A stretch of DNA of 64,000 nt from NCBI RefSeq assembly GCF_900103285.1, contig NZ_FNGS01000007.1, forward strand, positions 124,001 through 188,000, given 5' to 3'. This DNA is from Siphonobacter aquaeclarae (lineage in GTDB: Bacteria > Bacteroidota > Bacteroidia > Cytophagales > Spirosomataceae). The translations under genes and the position numbers were made by a program. Numbering within the stretch: the first letter of the stretch is position 1; the number at the start of each line of letters is the position of its first letter. Below, piece after piece: positions 56,726-63,602 of the stretch. The notes below the pieces were generated by a model that did no database searches, was not told where the DNA came from, and saw nothing but the letters and a program-made list of their open reading frames with translations.

Positions 56726-56732
56726 GTCCCCC

Positions 56733-57317
56733 TCAATCCTCCTCCAGCAACTCCAGCATATCCATCATTTCGCCGAAATCCTTGTAGCCGGGACGGGTTT
56801 CTTCGCCACCGGTAAGGGCAATACCTTTGAACGGAATCTGCTTGAGGACTTCCTTCACGTTCATGACATTCAGGCCGAATCCGATCAGCGTCGGATACCG
56901 GAACGCAAACGGATCGAGGTAGTTGAGTGTCGGAACGTCGAGGTGCGCGAAAGGATCAGAATGGTCGATCAGGTAGTAATCTGCGCCGTCCGGAGACGCC
57001 GGCAGCCCGTCGGCCAGGTCTATCCGCAGGATAACCGGCAATCCGAGCGTCTTCGCCGCCGGAAGCAGCTCCGGGTGCATAATCTGCACAACATCAGGCT
57101 GGTATCGTTCCACCAGCTCCCGGATCGCCGAAAAGTCAGCAGAGCCAGTCTCCCCGACAATCGAGACGCCGGCCAGCCAGCCCCGTATTTCCTGAAATTT
57201 CTCGAGAGAGAGCGTATCCATCGAAAACCCCAGCCATTCGACGCCCATGCCCGCGCAGTACCGGGCATCCGATAAATTGGTAACGTCGGATATCTTAACC
57301 AATGTTTGTAATGCCAT
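56733..57317 (-). CDS. TrpF-like (phosphoribosylanthranilate isomerase fold) protein lacking the catalytic Cys
   Basis: A 194-residue TIM-barrel protein resembling phosphoribosylanthranilate isomerase. Strand 1 reads VKISDVTNLSDARYCAGMG, aligned with the TrpF opener VKICGITN; the general-base Cys is replaced by Ser. The Asp of YYLIDHSDPF is in the place of the general acid. The phosphate-binding end is retained as GFGLNVMNVKEV and LTGGEETRPGYKDFG. It is not in a trp operon. So the fold is clear, but normal isomerase activity is doubtful and another reaction on a phosphorylated sugar is possible. It converges with the SpmAB-like gene across element 6. Confidence 0.82.
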   Translation of the reverse strand: MALQTLVKISDVTNLSDARYCAGMGVEWLGFSMDTLSLEKFQEIRGWLAGVSIVGETGSADFSAIRELVERYQPDVVQIMHPELLPAAKTLGLPVILRIDLADGLPASPDGADYYLIDHSDPFAHLDVPTLNYLDPFAFRYPTLIGFGLNVMNVKEVLKQIPFKGIALTGGEETRPGYKDFGEMMDMLELLEED

Positions 57318-57454
57318 AGCAAAGTCCGGAAAAAGCCCGGATCGAATGCAAAACTAGGGTTTTTGAACGGAAAGCGGGCGTATTCCGGCGCTTCCCCGCC
57401 GGGCAAACGGGTGAAAAACCAGAAAGTACCGCTCCGTTTTTTCAGGGATTGGCT

Positions 57455-57462
57455 TAACATTG
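57455..57462 (+). promoter_or_regulatory. -7-like element of chrA (TAACATTG)
   Basis: TAACATTG matches TAnnTTTG at all fixed positions but one. It lies 21 bp before the GTG at 57484 and overlaps the TTG at 57460, so it supports the GTG start. Confidence 0.45.
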
Positions 57463-57483
57463 CAGCCTGAGTTACCCAAATCC

Positions 57484-58701
57484 GTGTCTGAAACGAAACC
57501 TACGTCTCTTCCGCTTTCGACCTGGAAACGGCCGTTCCGGCAGATTCGCTACCTGATTTTTCTGAAGGATGTTGCCATCATCGCCCTTACGGCCTTCGGA
57601 GGTCCGCAGGTCCATACCATGCTGTTTCTGGACCGGCTCGTCCGCCGGCGCGGGTACCTGACGGAGGACGAGCTGCTCGAACTCACCGCATTGTGCCAGG
57701 TACTTCCCGGCCCGACATCCACCCAGACCATTACCGCAGTCGGCTTCCGGATCGGCGGTCCCAACCTGGCATATCTGACGCTGCTCGTCTGGATCATGCC
57801 GTCTGTGTTGCTGATGACGGCCTTTGCCGGCCTTCTGTCCTATCTGCAAGACCGCCAGGTATCCCTTCATTTTACGCGTTTTCTGGGGCCGATGGCCGTC
57901 GGGTTTATTTTTCACGGCGGCTGGGTATTGGGGAAGAAAGTTATCCACAACCGGAAGGAGATCGCGCTGATGATCGCTTCCGCATTGCTGGCGTACTTCT
58001 GGCCGAGCCCGTGGGCCTGCCCGGTAGCGCTGATTATCTGCGGAGGTATTACGGCGCGGGAATATCACCGGCTGCCGGAGGAGCCCAAAGACCCGGTCCG
58101 GATTGAATGGTCCAATTTTATCCTGTGGCTCGGTGTACTGGTAGGATCGGCCGTAGCTGGTGGACTGACGCGCTGGCTTCCGCTCCGGCTATTCGAGAAT
58201 TTTTACCGCAACGGCAGCCTGGTTTTCGGAGGAGGGCAGGTATTGGGGCCTATGCTGTTTACCGAATTCGTTTCCTTTAAAAAATACCTGACCGAGCAGG
58301 AATTTCTGTCGGGACTGGCGCTGGCCCAAACGGTTCCCGGGCCGAATTTTTCGCTGGCGGCGTTTGTCGGTTCGCTGTCGCTGAAGGGGGAAGGCTTCGG
58401 TGGAGAACTGATCGGCGCAGCTATGGCAACGCTCGGGATTTTCCTGCCCGGAACATTCCTGATTTTCTTCGCTTACCGTTTCTGGGAACAGATGAAAAAG
58501 TACCGCGGCATCCGGGCTTCGCTTGTCGGGATCAATGCCGCAAATATTGGGATAACGATAGCGGCCGGATTGCGTCTTTTTGTACCTTTGTCCGCTGATT
58601 GGCAGTTAGTTACCGGAATAACGGTCTTCCTGCTGCTCTGGGGGCGTATTCCTCCGTATATTCTTATTCCTGCCGGAATTTTAACCGGCCTGCTGGCCTG
58701 A
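57484..58701 (+). CDS. chrA: Chromate-type efflux transporter (ChrA)
   Basis: A 405-residue CHR-family transporter with both CHR domains. The first half has ALTAFGGPQVHTMLFLDRLV and ALCQVLPGPTSTQ, the second half VFGGGQVLGPMLF and ALAQTVPGPNFSLAAFVG, the paired GGP/GPMGTE and PGP motifs of the family. About ten hydrophobic segments. Family members export chromate or sulfate; the actual substrate is not shown by sequence. I chose GTG 57484 because a TTG at 57460 falls in the promoter element. A strong terminator follows. Confidence 0.88.
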   Translation: MSETKPTSLPLSTWKRPFRQIRYLIFLKDVAIIALTAFGGPQVHTMLFLDRLVRRRGYLTEDELLELTALCQVLPGPTSTQTITAVGFRIGGPNLAYLTLLVWIMPSVLLMTAFAGLLSYLQDRQVSLHFTRFLGPMAVGFIFHGGWVLGKKVIHNRKEIALMIASALLAYFWPSPWACPVALIICGGITAREYHRLPEEPKDPVRIEWSNFILWLGVLVGSAVAGGLTRWLPLRLFENFYRNGSLVFGGGQVLGPMLFTEFVSFKKYLTEQEFLSGLALAQTVPGPNFSLAAFVGSLSLKGEGFGGELIGAAMATLGIFLPGTFLIFFAYRFWEQMKKYRGIRASLVGINAANIGITIAAGLRLFVPLSADWQLVTGITVFLLLWGRIPPYILIPAGILTGLLA

Positions 58702-58730
58702 AAAATAAAAGTGGTCTCTCCGGAGACCGG

Positions 58731-58759
58731 CCCGGGGAATGGTTGCTCCCGGGTTTTTT
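58731..58759 (+). terminator. Terminator of chrA
   Basis: CCCGGG (58731-58736) pairs with CCCGGG (58748-58753), 11-base loop, then TTTTTT. A smaller hairpin GGTCTC-tccg-GAGACC lies just before it. Confidence 0.8.
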
Positions 58760-58770
58760 CACCAAAAAGA

Positions 58771-58803
58771 AACGCCGCGTCTCCGGAAGGAGCGCGGCGT
58801 TTT
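58771..58803 (-). terminator. Terminator of the DUF3471-like gene
   Basis: AACGCCGCG-t-CTCC-ggaa-GGAG-CGCGGCGTT: 13-bp stem with one bulge, with further T residues on the minus strand, directly behind the gene at 58820. Confidence 0.8.
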
Positions 58804-58819
58804 CACGGGAAGGAGGTAA

Positions 58820-59188
58820 TCAGAGCTTTTCTCCTTCAAATTCCTGTCCCTGAACAGCGAGTTTGTATTTGATGACTTTCTTGGCGTCGTCCCGGACGAA
58901 GGTAACCGTGGCATCGTAGCCGGGAACGTTGAAAACATCGGTCTGTTTCTGATCCGCCACGAGCTCGCCTTTTCCCTGGCCGGTCGCTTCGCCCATCAGC
59001 TTGCCATTTTCTATGGAGACAATGAACGAGTCGAAGGAGCCTTCCACTCCTTTATATTTTCCGACATAATCTTTCCAGAGCGTACTATCAGCCCGAACGG
59101 CTGCCACAGGCAAAGGCGAAGGAAGGGATTTTGCTTCCGCGGCCCACGCACCCGCGAGGAGCAGGGCCAGCAAGGTGAATTTCTTCAT
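58820..59188 (-). CDS. Secreted DUF3471-like protein, 122 aa
   Basis: A 122-residue exported protein; signal peptide MKKFTLLALLLAGAWAAEA. The mature part is a small beta domain (LWKDYVGKYKGVEGSFDSF, then IVSIENGKLMGEATGQGKG, then YDATVTFVRDDAKKVIKYKL) resembling DUF3471, a module often found at the C-terminus of beta-lactamase-like proteins but here free-standing. Periplasmic. ATG 59188 is chosen because the longer frame upstream has no features. Function unknown. Monocistronic. Confidence 0.75.
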   Translation of the reverse strand: MKKFTLLALLLAGAWAAEAKSLPSPLPVAAVRADSTLWKDYVGKYKGVEGSFDSFIVSIENGKLMGEATGQGKGELVADQKQTDVFNVPGYDATVTFVRDDAKKVIKYKLAVQGQEFEGEKL

Positions 59189-59302
59189 GACTAAACGGTA
59201 GGTTTTTCCGAAAAATAGGAAAAAGCCGCGGATTGGTACCACCGCGTTCCGGTCAACTGGCAGAAACATTCCATGAACGGAACGCGCCGGAAGCTGAACC
59301 GT

Positions 59303-59512
59303 TTACCCGTGCCGTTTGCGATGCGGAATCAGTGTCCACTCCGGTTCATTTCCGACATACTTGCCGACGATATAGGCGGCGACTTCTTCCAGGTTTTCTT
59401 CGTTGGAAATGAAAAAAAGGCTCCGGGCGGGCGCATCGTCGCCCGGAAAGGAAATCTCGAAATACTCGTTGTGGAGGGCTTCCCGCTCCGGGTCGACAAA
59501 CTGGTAGTGCAT
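59303..59512 (-). CDS. Small conserved-looking protein, 69 aa
   Basis: A 69-residue acidic cytoplasmic protein (HYQFVDPEREALHNEYFEI, then FPGDDAPARSLFFISNEEN, then LEEVAAYIVGKYVGNEPEW). Composition and codon use fit a real gene, and it is placed 38 bp behind folB on the same strand. No family is recognised. It may belong to the divIVA-folB transcription unit. Confidence 0.6.
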   Translation of the reverse strand: MHYQFVDPEREALHNEYFEISFPGDDAPARSLFFISNEENLEEVAAYIVGKYVGNEPEWTLIPHRKRHG

Positions 59513-59550
59513 AGATACTGACGATTGGACCAGCGCGGAAATCCGGTCGC

Positions 59551-59901
59551 TCAGCCCTGTAGGGTTACGCGTGAGCGCTCACAGACTCCGCCTACCGGCG
59601 GGTTGAATTTTGAAACAGCTACTTCAATTTTTTCGACATGCGGGTATTTCTCCCGGATACCGCTGATGATCTGATACGCAATGTGTTCCAGTAGCTTATG
59701 GGAGTGTTTCATGATCTCTGCCACTATCTGGTACACCTTTGCGTAGTTGACCGTTTCGCTCAGTTTATCGTGAATGGCAGCCTGTTGAAAGTCGACGGTA
59801 ATGAATACGTCAATCGAATAGCGGTTGCCGATTTTCTGTTCTTCTTCGTAAAAACCGTGGTATGAAAAAAACTCGAGGCCTTCGAGGGCGATCGTTCCCA
59901 T
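59551..59901 (-). CDS. folB: Dihydroneopterin aldolase
   Basis: A 116-residue FolB that splits 7,8-dihydroneopterin to 6-hydroxymethyl-dihydropterin and glycolaldehyde in folate synthesis. The characteristic LEGLEFFSYHGFYEEEQKIGNRY opener carries the pterin-binding Tyr, His and Glu; SETVNYAKVYQIVAEIM and SHKLLEHIAYQII follow, and a terminal Lys in AVSKFNPP is typical. Located 30 bp behind the DivIVA-like gene on the same strand. Confidence 0.95.
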   Translation of the reverse strand: MGTIALEGLEFFSYHGFYEEEQKIGNRYSIDVFITVDFQQAAIHDKLSETVNYAKVYQIVAEIMKHSHKLLEHIAYQIISGIREKYPHVEKIEVAVSKFNPPVGGVCERSRVTLQG

Positions 59902-59931
59902 GAAAAAAGGAAGCGTGCGCTTCCGGAAAAG

Positions 59932-60627
59932 TTAAAGTTTGTCGAAAAAGGAACCCTCTTCGCTGGGTTGTTCGGTTTCCGCTGCGGGCTGCTCAACGGG
60001 CGGGGCAGGTACTTCGGCTACGGGCGCCGGCGTTTCTTCCGGTTGTGCCGAAGGAATATTCTCCAGCACTTCGCGGAGTTCGGCCGTCTTCTCATCGAAG
60101 ACGATCTGCCGGGATTTCTCCTCAAAACGCTGGACTTTCTCCAGGGTATCGGCAGCGTATCCCTTGATTTGCGCAATGAGGGTTTCGCGGTATTTCTCAA
60201 TCGCTTTGATATCGCGTTCGAGGCCCTTCAGTTCATTGACCGCTTCTTCGATGATGTAGCGGGCCTTGCTTTCGGCGTCGGTCAGGAGCATGCTGGCTTC
60301 CTTCCGGGCTGTGACGACGGCGTCGTCTGCCTGCTGCTGGGCCTCAACTACCTTCCGCTGTGACTCTTCCTGGGCTTTGGAAGCCATTTCCTGGCTGGTT
60401 GCCTGGGCCGTCTGCAGCGTTTTATAGAGGGTATTTTCGAGTGCTTTTAATTTACTGAATTCGCCTTCCGTACGCTCGATGCGTTCGTGGAGAAGCCGGT
60501 TTTCGTCCAGCATCCGTTCCCATTCCTGCGAAAGCGTCGTCAGAAATCCGTCTACTGCGTCTTTATCATATCCTCTGAAAACCCGTTCGAACGACTGTTT
60601 CCGGATATCAAGTGGCGTAATCTTCAT
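59932..60627 (-). CDS. DivIVA-domain protein
   Basis: A 231-residue coiled-coil protein. The N-terminal DivIVA lipid-binding motif is clear: MKITPLDIRKQSFERVFRGY followed by DKDAVDGFLTTLSQEWERML. A long coiled coil spans about 30-190; the tail is Pro/Glu/Ala-rich and ends GSFFDKL. DivIVA proteins bind curved membranes at poles or septa; the role in Bacteroidota is little known. ATG 60627 is chosen as it begins the motif. It heads the unit with folB and the 69-aa gene. Confidence 0.88.
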   Translation of the reverse strand: MKITPLDIRKQSFERVFRGYDKDAVDGFLTTLSQEWERMLDENRLLHERIERTEGEFSKLKALENTLYKTLQTAQATSQEMASKAQEESQRKVVEAQQQADDAVVTARKEASMLLTDAESKARYIIEEAVNELKGLERDIKAIEKYRETLIAQIKGYAADTLEKVQRFEEKSRQIVFDEKTAELREVLENIPSAQPEETPAPVAEVPAPPVEQPAAETEQPSEEGSFFDKL

Positions 60628-60772
60628 GGGAGTATCGTTGAAAACGGAGAATGTTCCGGGTGTTGCCGGCCGGAGACGTTCCGTTTGTGAAGGTTTTTTA
60701 GTCAAAAATCATCCAATACAATCACATTTAAGCCTGAAATACAAGCCTTCCGCGGAAAAACTGCGGCCTTTC

Positions 60773-61678
60773 TCAGACGGCGCCGACCTGCCAGATCGAG
60801 ATCAGGCGGTCGTCGGATGCGGAAATCAGCCTGCCACCGGTCCATAAGGTCCGGTTGATCGACGTGCGGTGTCCGGAGAACCGGGCCCAGTCTACCACCT
60901 TCAGGAGTTTCAGTGTTTCGGCATCCCACAGTTTCAGTGTTTTGTCCATGCTTGCGGTGACGATCCATCGCCCGTCGGGACTGAAGGAAAGGTGGTTGAT
61001 CGCGAACATATGCGCCACGATGTCCTGTCCGGGCACATACGGATCGCCGGCCTTCCAGGTTTTGAGGTGGGCATCACGGCCACCGGAGAGGAGTCGCCCG
61101 CCGGCAGGATCATAACGAACCGTGAAGACCGAATGCGTATGTGCGGCGATGACAAATTTCAGTTCGAGCGAATCGACGTCGAATATCTTGACAGTATGAT
61201 CGGAGTAGCCAGCGGCCAGCTCGCGTGTGGCGGGGTTAACAGCCAGGCTGCGGGCCGAAGCCTCACTGGCGCGCAGGTGTTTCCTGATCTGGAAAGAAGG
61301 GCGGTCGATGACGGTTACGACGCCATCGCCCTGCGCGACAAACGCCAGGTCTTCAAACAGACAGATATCAAAAATCGGGGAGGAGGTCAGGCGGAGGGAG
61401 TCCTGCTCCTGTTTCGCCTCCGGGTCAATGCGGTGGATGCCGTCGTAATTCTGCCCGACCCAGAGAAGACCGGTAGAGGCCTCGCGCTCCATGGCATAAA
61501 CCGACGCCGGAATGCGGGCTACGAGGGTGCCCAGGTCAGGTTTGGTCAGGTCCCAGCCGATGACCATGCCATCGCTTCCCGCCGAATAAAAGCGATGAGG
61601 CTCGGCGGCGGCCGTGAGGGCATACACGGCGTCGCGGTGACCGGCAAACGTATCTATTCGTTCAATTGATAAGGCCAT
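60773..61678 (-). CDS. WD40 repeat beta-propeller protein
   Basis: A 301-residue cytoplasmic protein built of about seven WD40 repeats, seen in HRDAVYALTAAAEPHRFYSA, GSDGMVIGWDL, HSVFTVRYDPAGGRLLSGG, MFAINHLSFSPDGRWIVTA and SMDKTLKLWDAETLKLL. No signal peptide and no catalytic residues are apparent; the protein is likely a scaffold. ATG 61678 is preferred to an in-frame ATG four codons earlier. Divergent from the phosphopantetheinyl transferase gene. Confidence 0.85.
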   Translation of the reverse strand: MALSIERIDTFAGHRDAVYALTAAAEPHRFYSAGSDGMVIGWDLTKPDLGTLVARIPASVYAMEREASTGLLWVGQNYDGIHRIDPEAKQEQDSLRLTSSPIFDICLFEDLAFVAQGDGVVTVIDRPSFQIRKHLRASEASARSLAVNPATRELAAGYSDHTVKIFDVDSLELKFVIAAHTHSVFTVRYDPAGGRLLSGGRDAHLKTWKAGDPYVPGQDIVAHMFAINHLSFSPDGRWIVTASMDKTLKLWDAETLKLLKVVDWARFSGHRTSINRTLWTGGRLISASDDRLISIWQVGAV

Positions 61679-61770
61679 ATGTGCGTGCAAAAATACGTCA
61701 GGAACAAGGAGTAGAGGCGCGTTTTTGTTCCATCCGGCGGTTTTGCCGCCCGAATACCCCCTTCACTTCC

Positions 61771-61778
61771 TATTTTTG
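61771..61778 (+). promoter_or_regulatory. -7 element (TATTTTTG)
   Basis: TATTTTTG, 22 bp before the ATG of the phosphopantetheinyl transferase gene. Confidence 0.6.
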
Positions 61779-61800
61779 GGGCAAAATTAACTGCAACAGT

Positions 61801-62445
61801 ATGCCACTGGTTTGGGTGCGGCCTTTTGACGGGCGCGGTTACCTCGGAATTTGGGAAATTACGGAAGAACTGGAAGAGTTACGCCGGTCCTTCCGGGGGA
61901 GCGACGAAGACATTGCCGAATTCGAGCAGATTCATCACCCGCAGAAACAGCGGGAATTTCTGGCGAGCCGGATACTCGTCCGGACGCTCGTCGAAACCGC
62001 CGGAGAAACCTACCGCGGTATCCTGAAAGATCCGTTCGACAAGCCTTTTCTGAAAGGAACAACCCACCAGTTTTCACTGTCTCATTCGCTGCGGTACGCC
62101 GCTGCAGTATGGCATCCTTCGGCTTTTGTAGGGCTTGATATTGAGCCTGTTCACGAGAAATTACAGGTAGTTGCCCATAAGTTTCTGAGCGAAGACGAAT
62201 ACCGGCATGCCAACGGAAATCTCCGGCAGCTGGCTGTATACTGGACGGCAAAGGAAGCGCTGTATAAACTGCACGGGAAGAAAAAGCTGAGTTTTAAAAA
62301 GAATCTCCCGGTAGATCCGTTTCCGGAGGACTGCACGCTGATCCGCGGCTGGATACGTACCGAACACGGCAGCCGTGCCTATGAACTGGAAGTCCACACC
62401 GTCGCGGATTGCATGCTGACGGTGACGGCGGAAAAAGATAGCTGA
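61801..62445 (+). CDS. 4'-phosphopantetheinyl transferase superfamily protein
   Basis: A 214-residue Sfp/HetI-type enzyme that moves the phosphopantetheine arm of CoA to a Ser of carrier proteins. The metal-binding motif is GLDIEPVHEKLQ (G-x-D-x-E), and the second motif is YWTAKEALYKLHGKKKLSF (W-x-x-K-E-A). FLASRILVRTLVETAGETY and FSLSHSLRYAAAVW complete the family pattern. Two-domain (Sfp-size) rather than AcpS-type. The start ATG at 61801 has a promoter upstream. No polyketide or peptide synthetase is near. Confidence 0.9.
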   Translation: MPLVWVRPFDGRGYLGIWEITEELEELRRSFRGSDEDIAEFEQIHHPQKQREFLASRILVRTLVETAGETYRGILKDPFDKPFLKGTTHQFSLSHSLRYAAAVWHPSAFVGLDIEPVHEKLQVVAHKFLSEDEYRHANGNLRQLAVYWTAKEALYKLHGKKKLSFKKNLPVDPFPEDCTLIRGWIRTEHGSRAYELEVHTVADCMLTVTAEKDS

Positions 62446-62531
62446 GAAGTTTAGGGTTGAGAAGTTTAGAGTTGGGGGCCTGAAGGCAGACTGTGATGCA
62501 AAACTCTAAACATTCCAACGCTAAACTACAC
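62444..62531. repeat. Word-repeat palindromic element 7 (15-bp units)
   Basis: Left: two 15-bp units GAGAAGTTTAGGGTT and GAGAAGTTTAGAGTT (62444-62473). Core GGGGGCCTGAAGGC and following bases to 62501. Right: two 15-bp units on the complementary word, AACTCTAAACATTCC and AACGCTAAACTACAC (62502-62531). The left side begins in the stop codon of the transferase gene and the right side covers the last codons of the SirB1-like gene, so the element joins two convergent genes. Confidence 0.82.
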
Positions 62532-63398
62532 GCTCTCGCCGTCTGCCAGCATCTTCAACAATCCGTTTACTTCTCCGGCGCGGTCGTCGTCTCCCGTTTT
62601 CTCGAAAGCAAGAATCAGGTTACGGAGTACCCGGCGGACAATGTCGAGGTTGCTGCATGGTTCGTAGAAAATCGGATTCGGGGCGAGGTTGAGCTGCGCG
62701 ATGTAATTATCAATATCCTTTCGCTGAAAAATCAGCCCTTTGTTGAACACATTGATGTAAAACGAGGCATCGTCGCCGAGCTTGTATGTGAGCACAAACA
62801 GGTTCGGCAGGTTGACGCCGTAGACCGGCATACCCAGGCGCCGGCCGACGAGCATATACAGCACGCAGAGGCTGATAGGGTTACCTTTCCGGGTTTCCAA
62901 TACTACGTTGAGCATGGAATTGGCCGCCGAATGGAAGTTTTTGGTATTGGCGCCAAATTTGAGCTTCCGGAAGAAGACGTAATTGAGGGTATCAACCTGC
63001 GCGGCAGGATGCATGCCGTGCCGGAACTCCAGCCAGGCGTCGTAAAAAATCTGATCGATTTCGCGTTGTACCTTTTCGAGTGAAAGGTCGGGGTACTGAT
63101 AGGTGGCAACGAGCCAGAGGCCCTCCAGCAAATCCTGCCCGCCGTTGTTTTTCCAGGTACGCAGCCGCTCGGTAAGGGTATGCAGCTGCAGGTCGTGGAT
63201 AAGGTCCTCGATGCGTTTCTGAATGACCGGGTTGAATCCGGAATTCTCCCAGTGATCTTCGAGAAACGGAATCACGGTATCGCCGAGCGACCGTATTTTC
63301 TGTTCCACGAGTAGGGAGACTTCCCGATCGTCGTCTTCCAGCAAAGAAACCAAAGCTTTCAGTTCACGGCTATCCATATCGGGCGATGATTTTTGCAT
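62526..63398 (-). CDS. Transglutaminase-like/SirB1-family protein
   Basis: A 290-residue protein of the SirB1 type with a transglutaminase-like fold. Residues about 1-80 are helical, then TRKGNPISLCVLYMLVGRRL, the core of the family with its Cys, then MPVYGVNLPNLFVLTY. The last third is a helical repeat-like tail. No signal peptide. The role is not known; homologues are often listed as transglutaminase-like tetratricopeptide proteins. ATG 63398 is chosen over one ten codons upstream. Its 3' end overlaps word-repeat element 7. Confidence 0.85.
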   Translation of the reverse strand: MQKSSPDMDSRELKALVSLLEDDDREVSLLVEQKIRSLGDTVIPFLEDHWENSGFNPVIQKRIEDLIHDLQLHTLTERLRTWKNNGGQDLLEGLWLVATYQYPDLSLEKVQREIDQIFYDAWLEFRHGMHPAAQVDTLNYVFFRKLKFGANTKNFHSAANSMLNVVLETRKGNPISLCVLYMLVGRRLGMPVYGVNLPNLFVLTYKLGDDASFYINVFNKGLIFQRKDIDNYIAQLNLAPNPIFYEPCSNLDIVRRVLRNLILAFEKTGDDDRAGEVNGLLKMLADGESV

Positions 63399-63562
63399 TA
63401 ACCTACAAACGAAATGCCAATTTAGCAAAAGGAGGCAAACAGTGTGCGGGAACAGGTTCCGGGCTACTGTCAGATGTCAGGGAAGCAGCCACAGGAGTGG
63501 CCGCTAATACCATTTGCGAAATCATAACCGGCGCAGGCTTGTCCGTTGCACCGGAATTTGCC

Positions 63563-63570
63563 TATTTTTG
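63563..63570 (+). promoter_or_regulatory. -7 element of galE (TATTTTTG)
   Basis: TATTTTTG, 32 bp before the galE ATG; CTTG lies about 21 bp upstream at the -33 position. Confidence 0.6.
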
Positions 63571-63602
63571 ACCCCCGAACAACAGATTCGTAACTGACCT
63601 TC

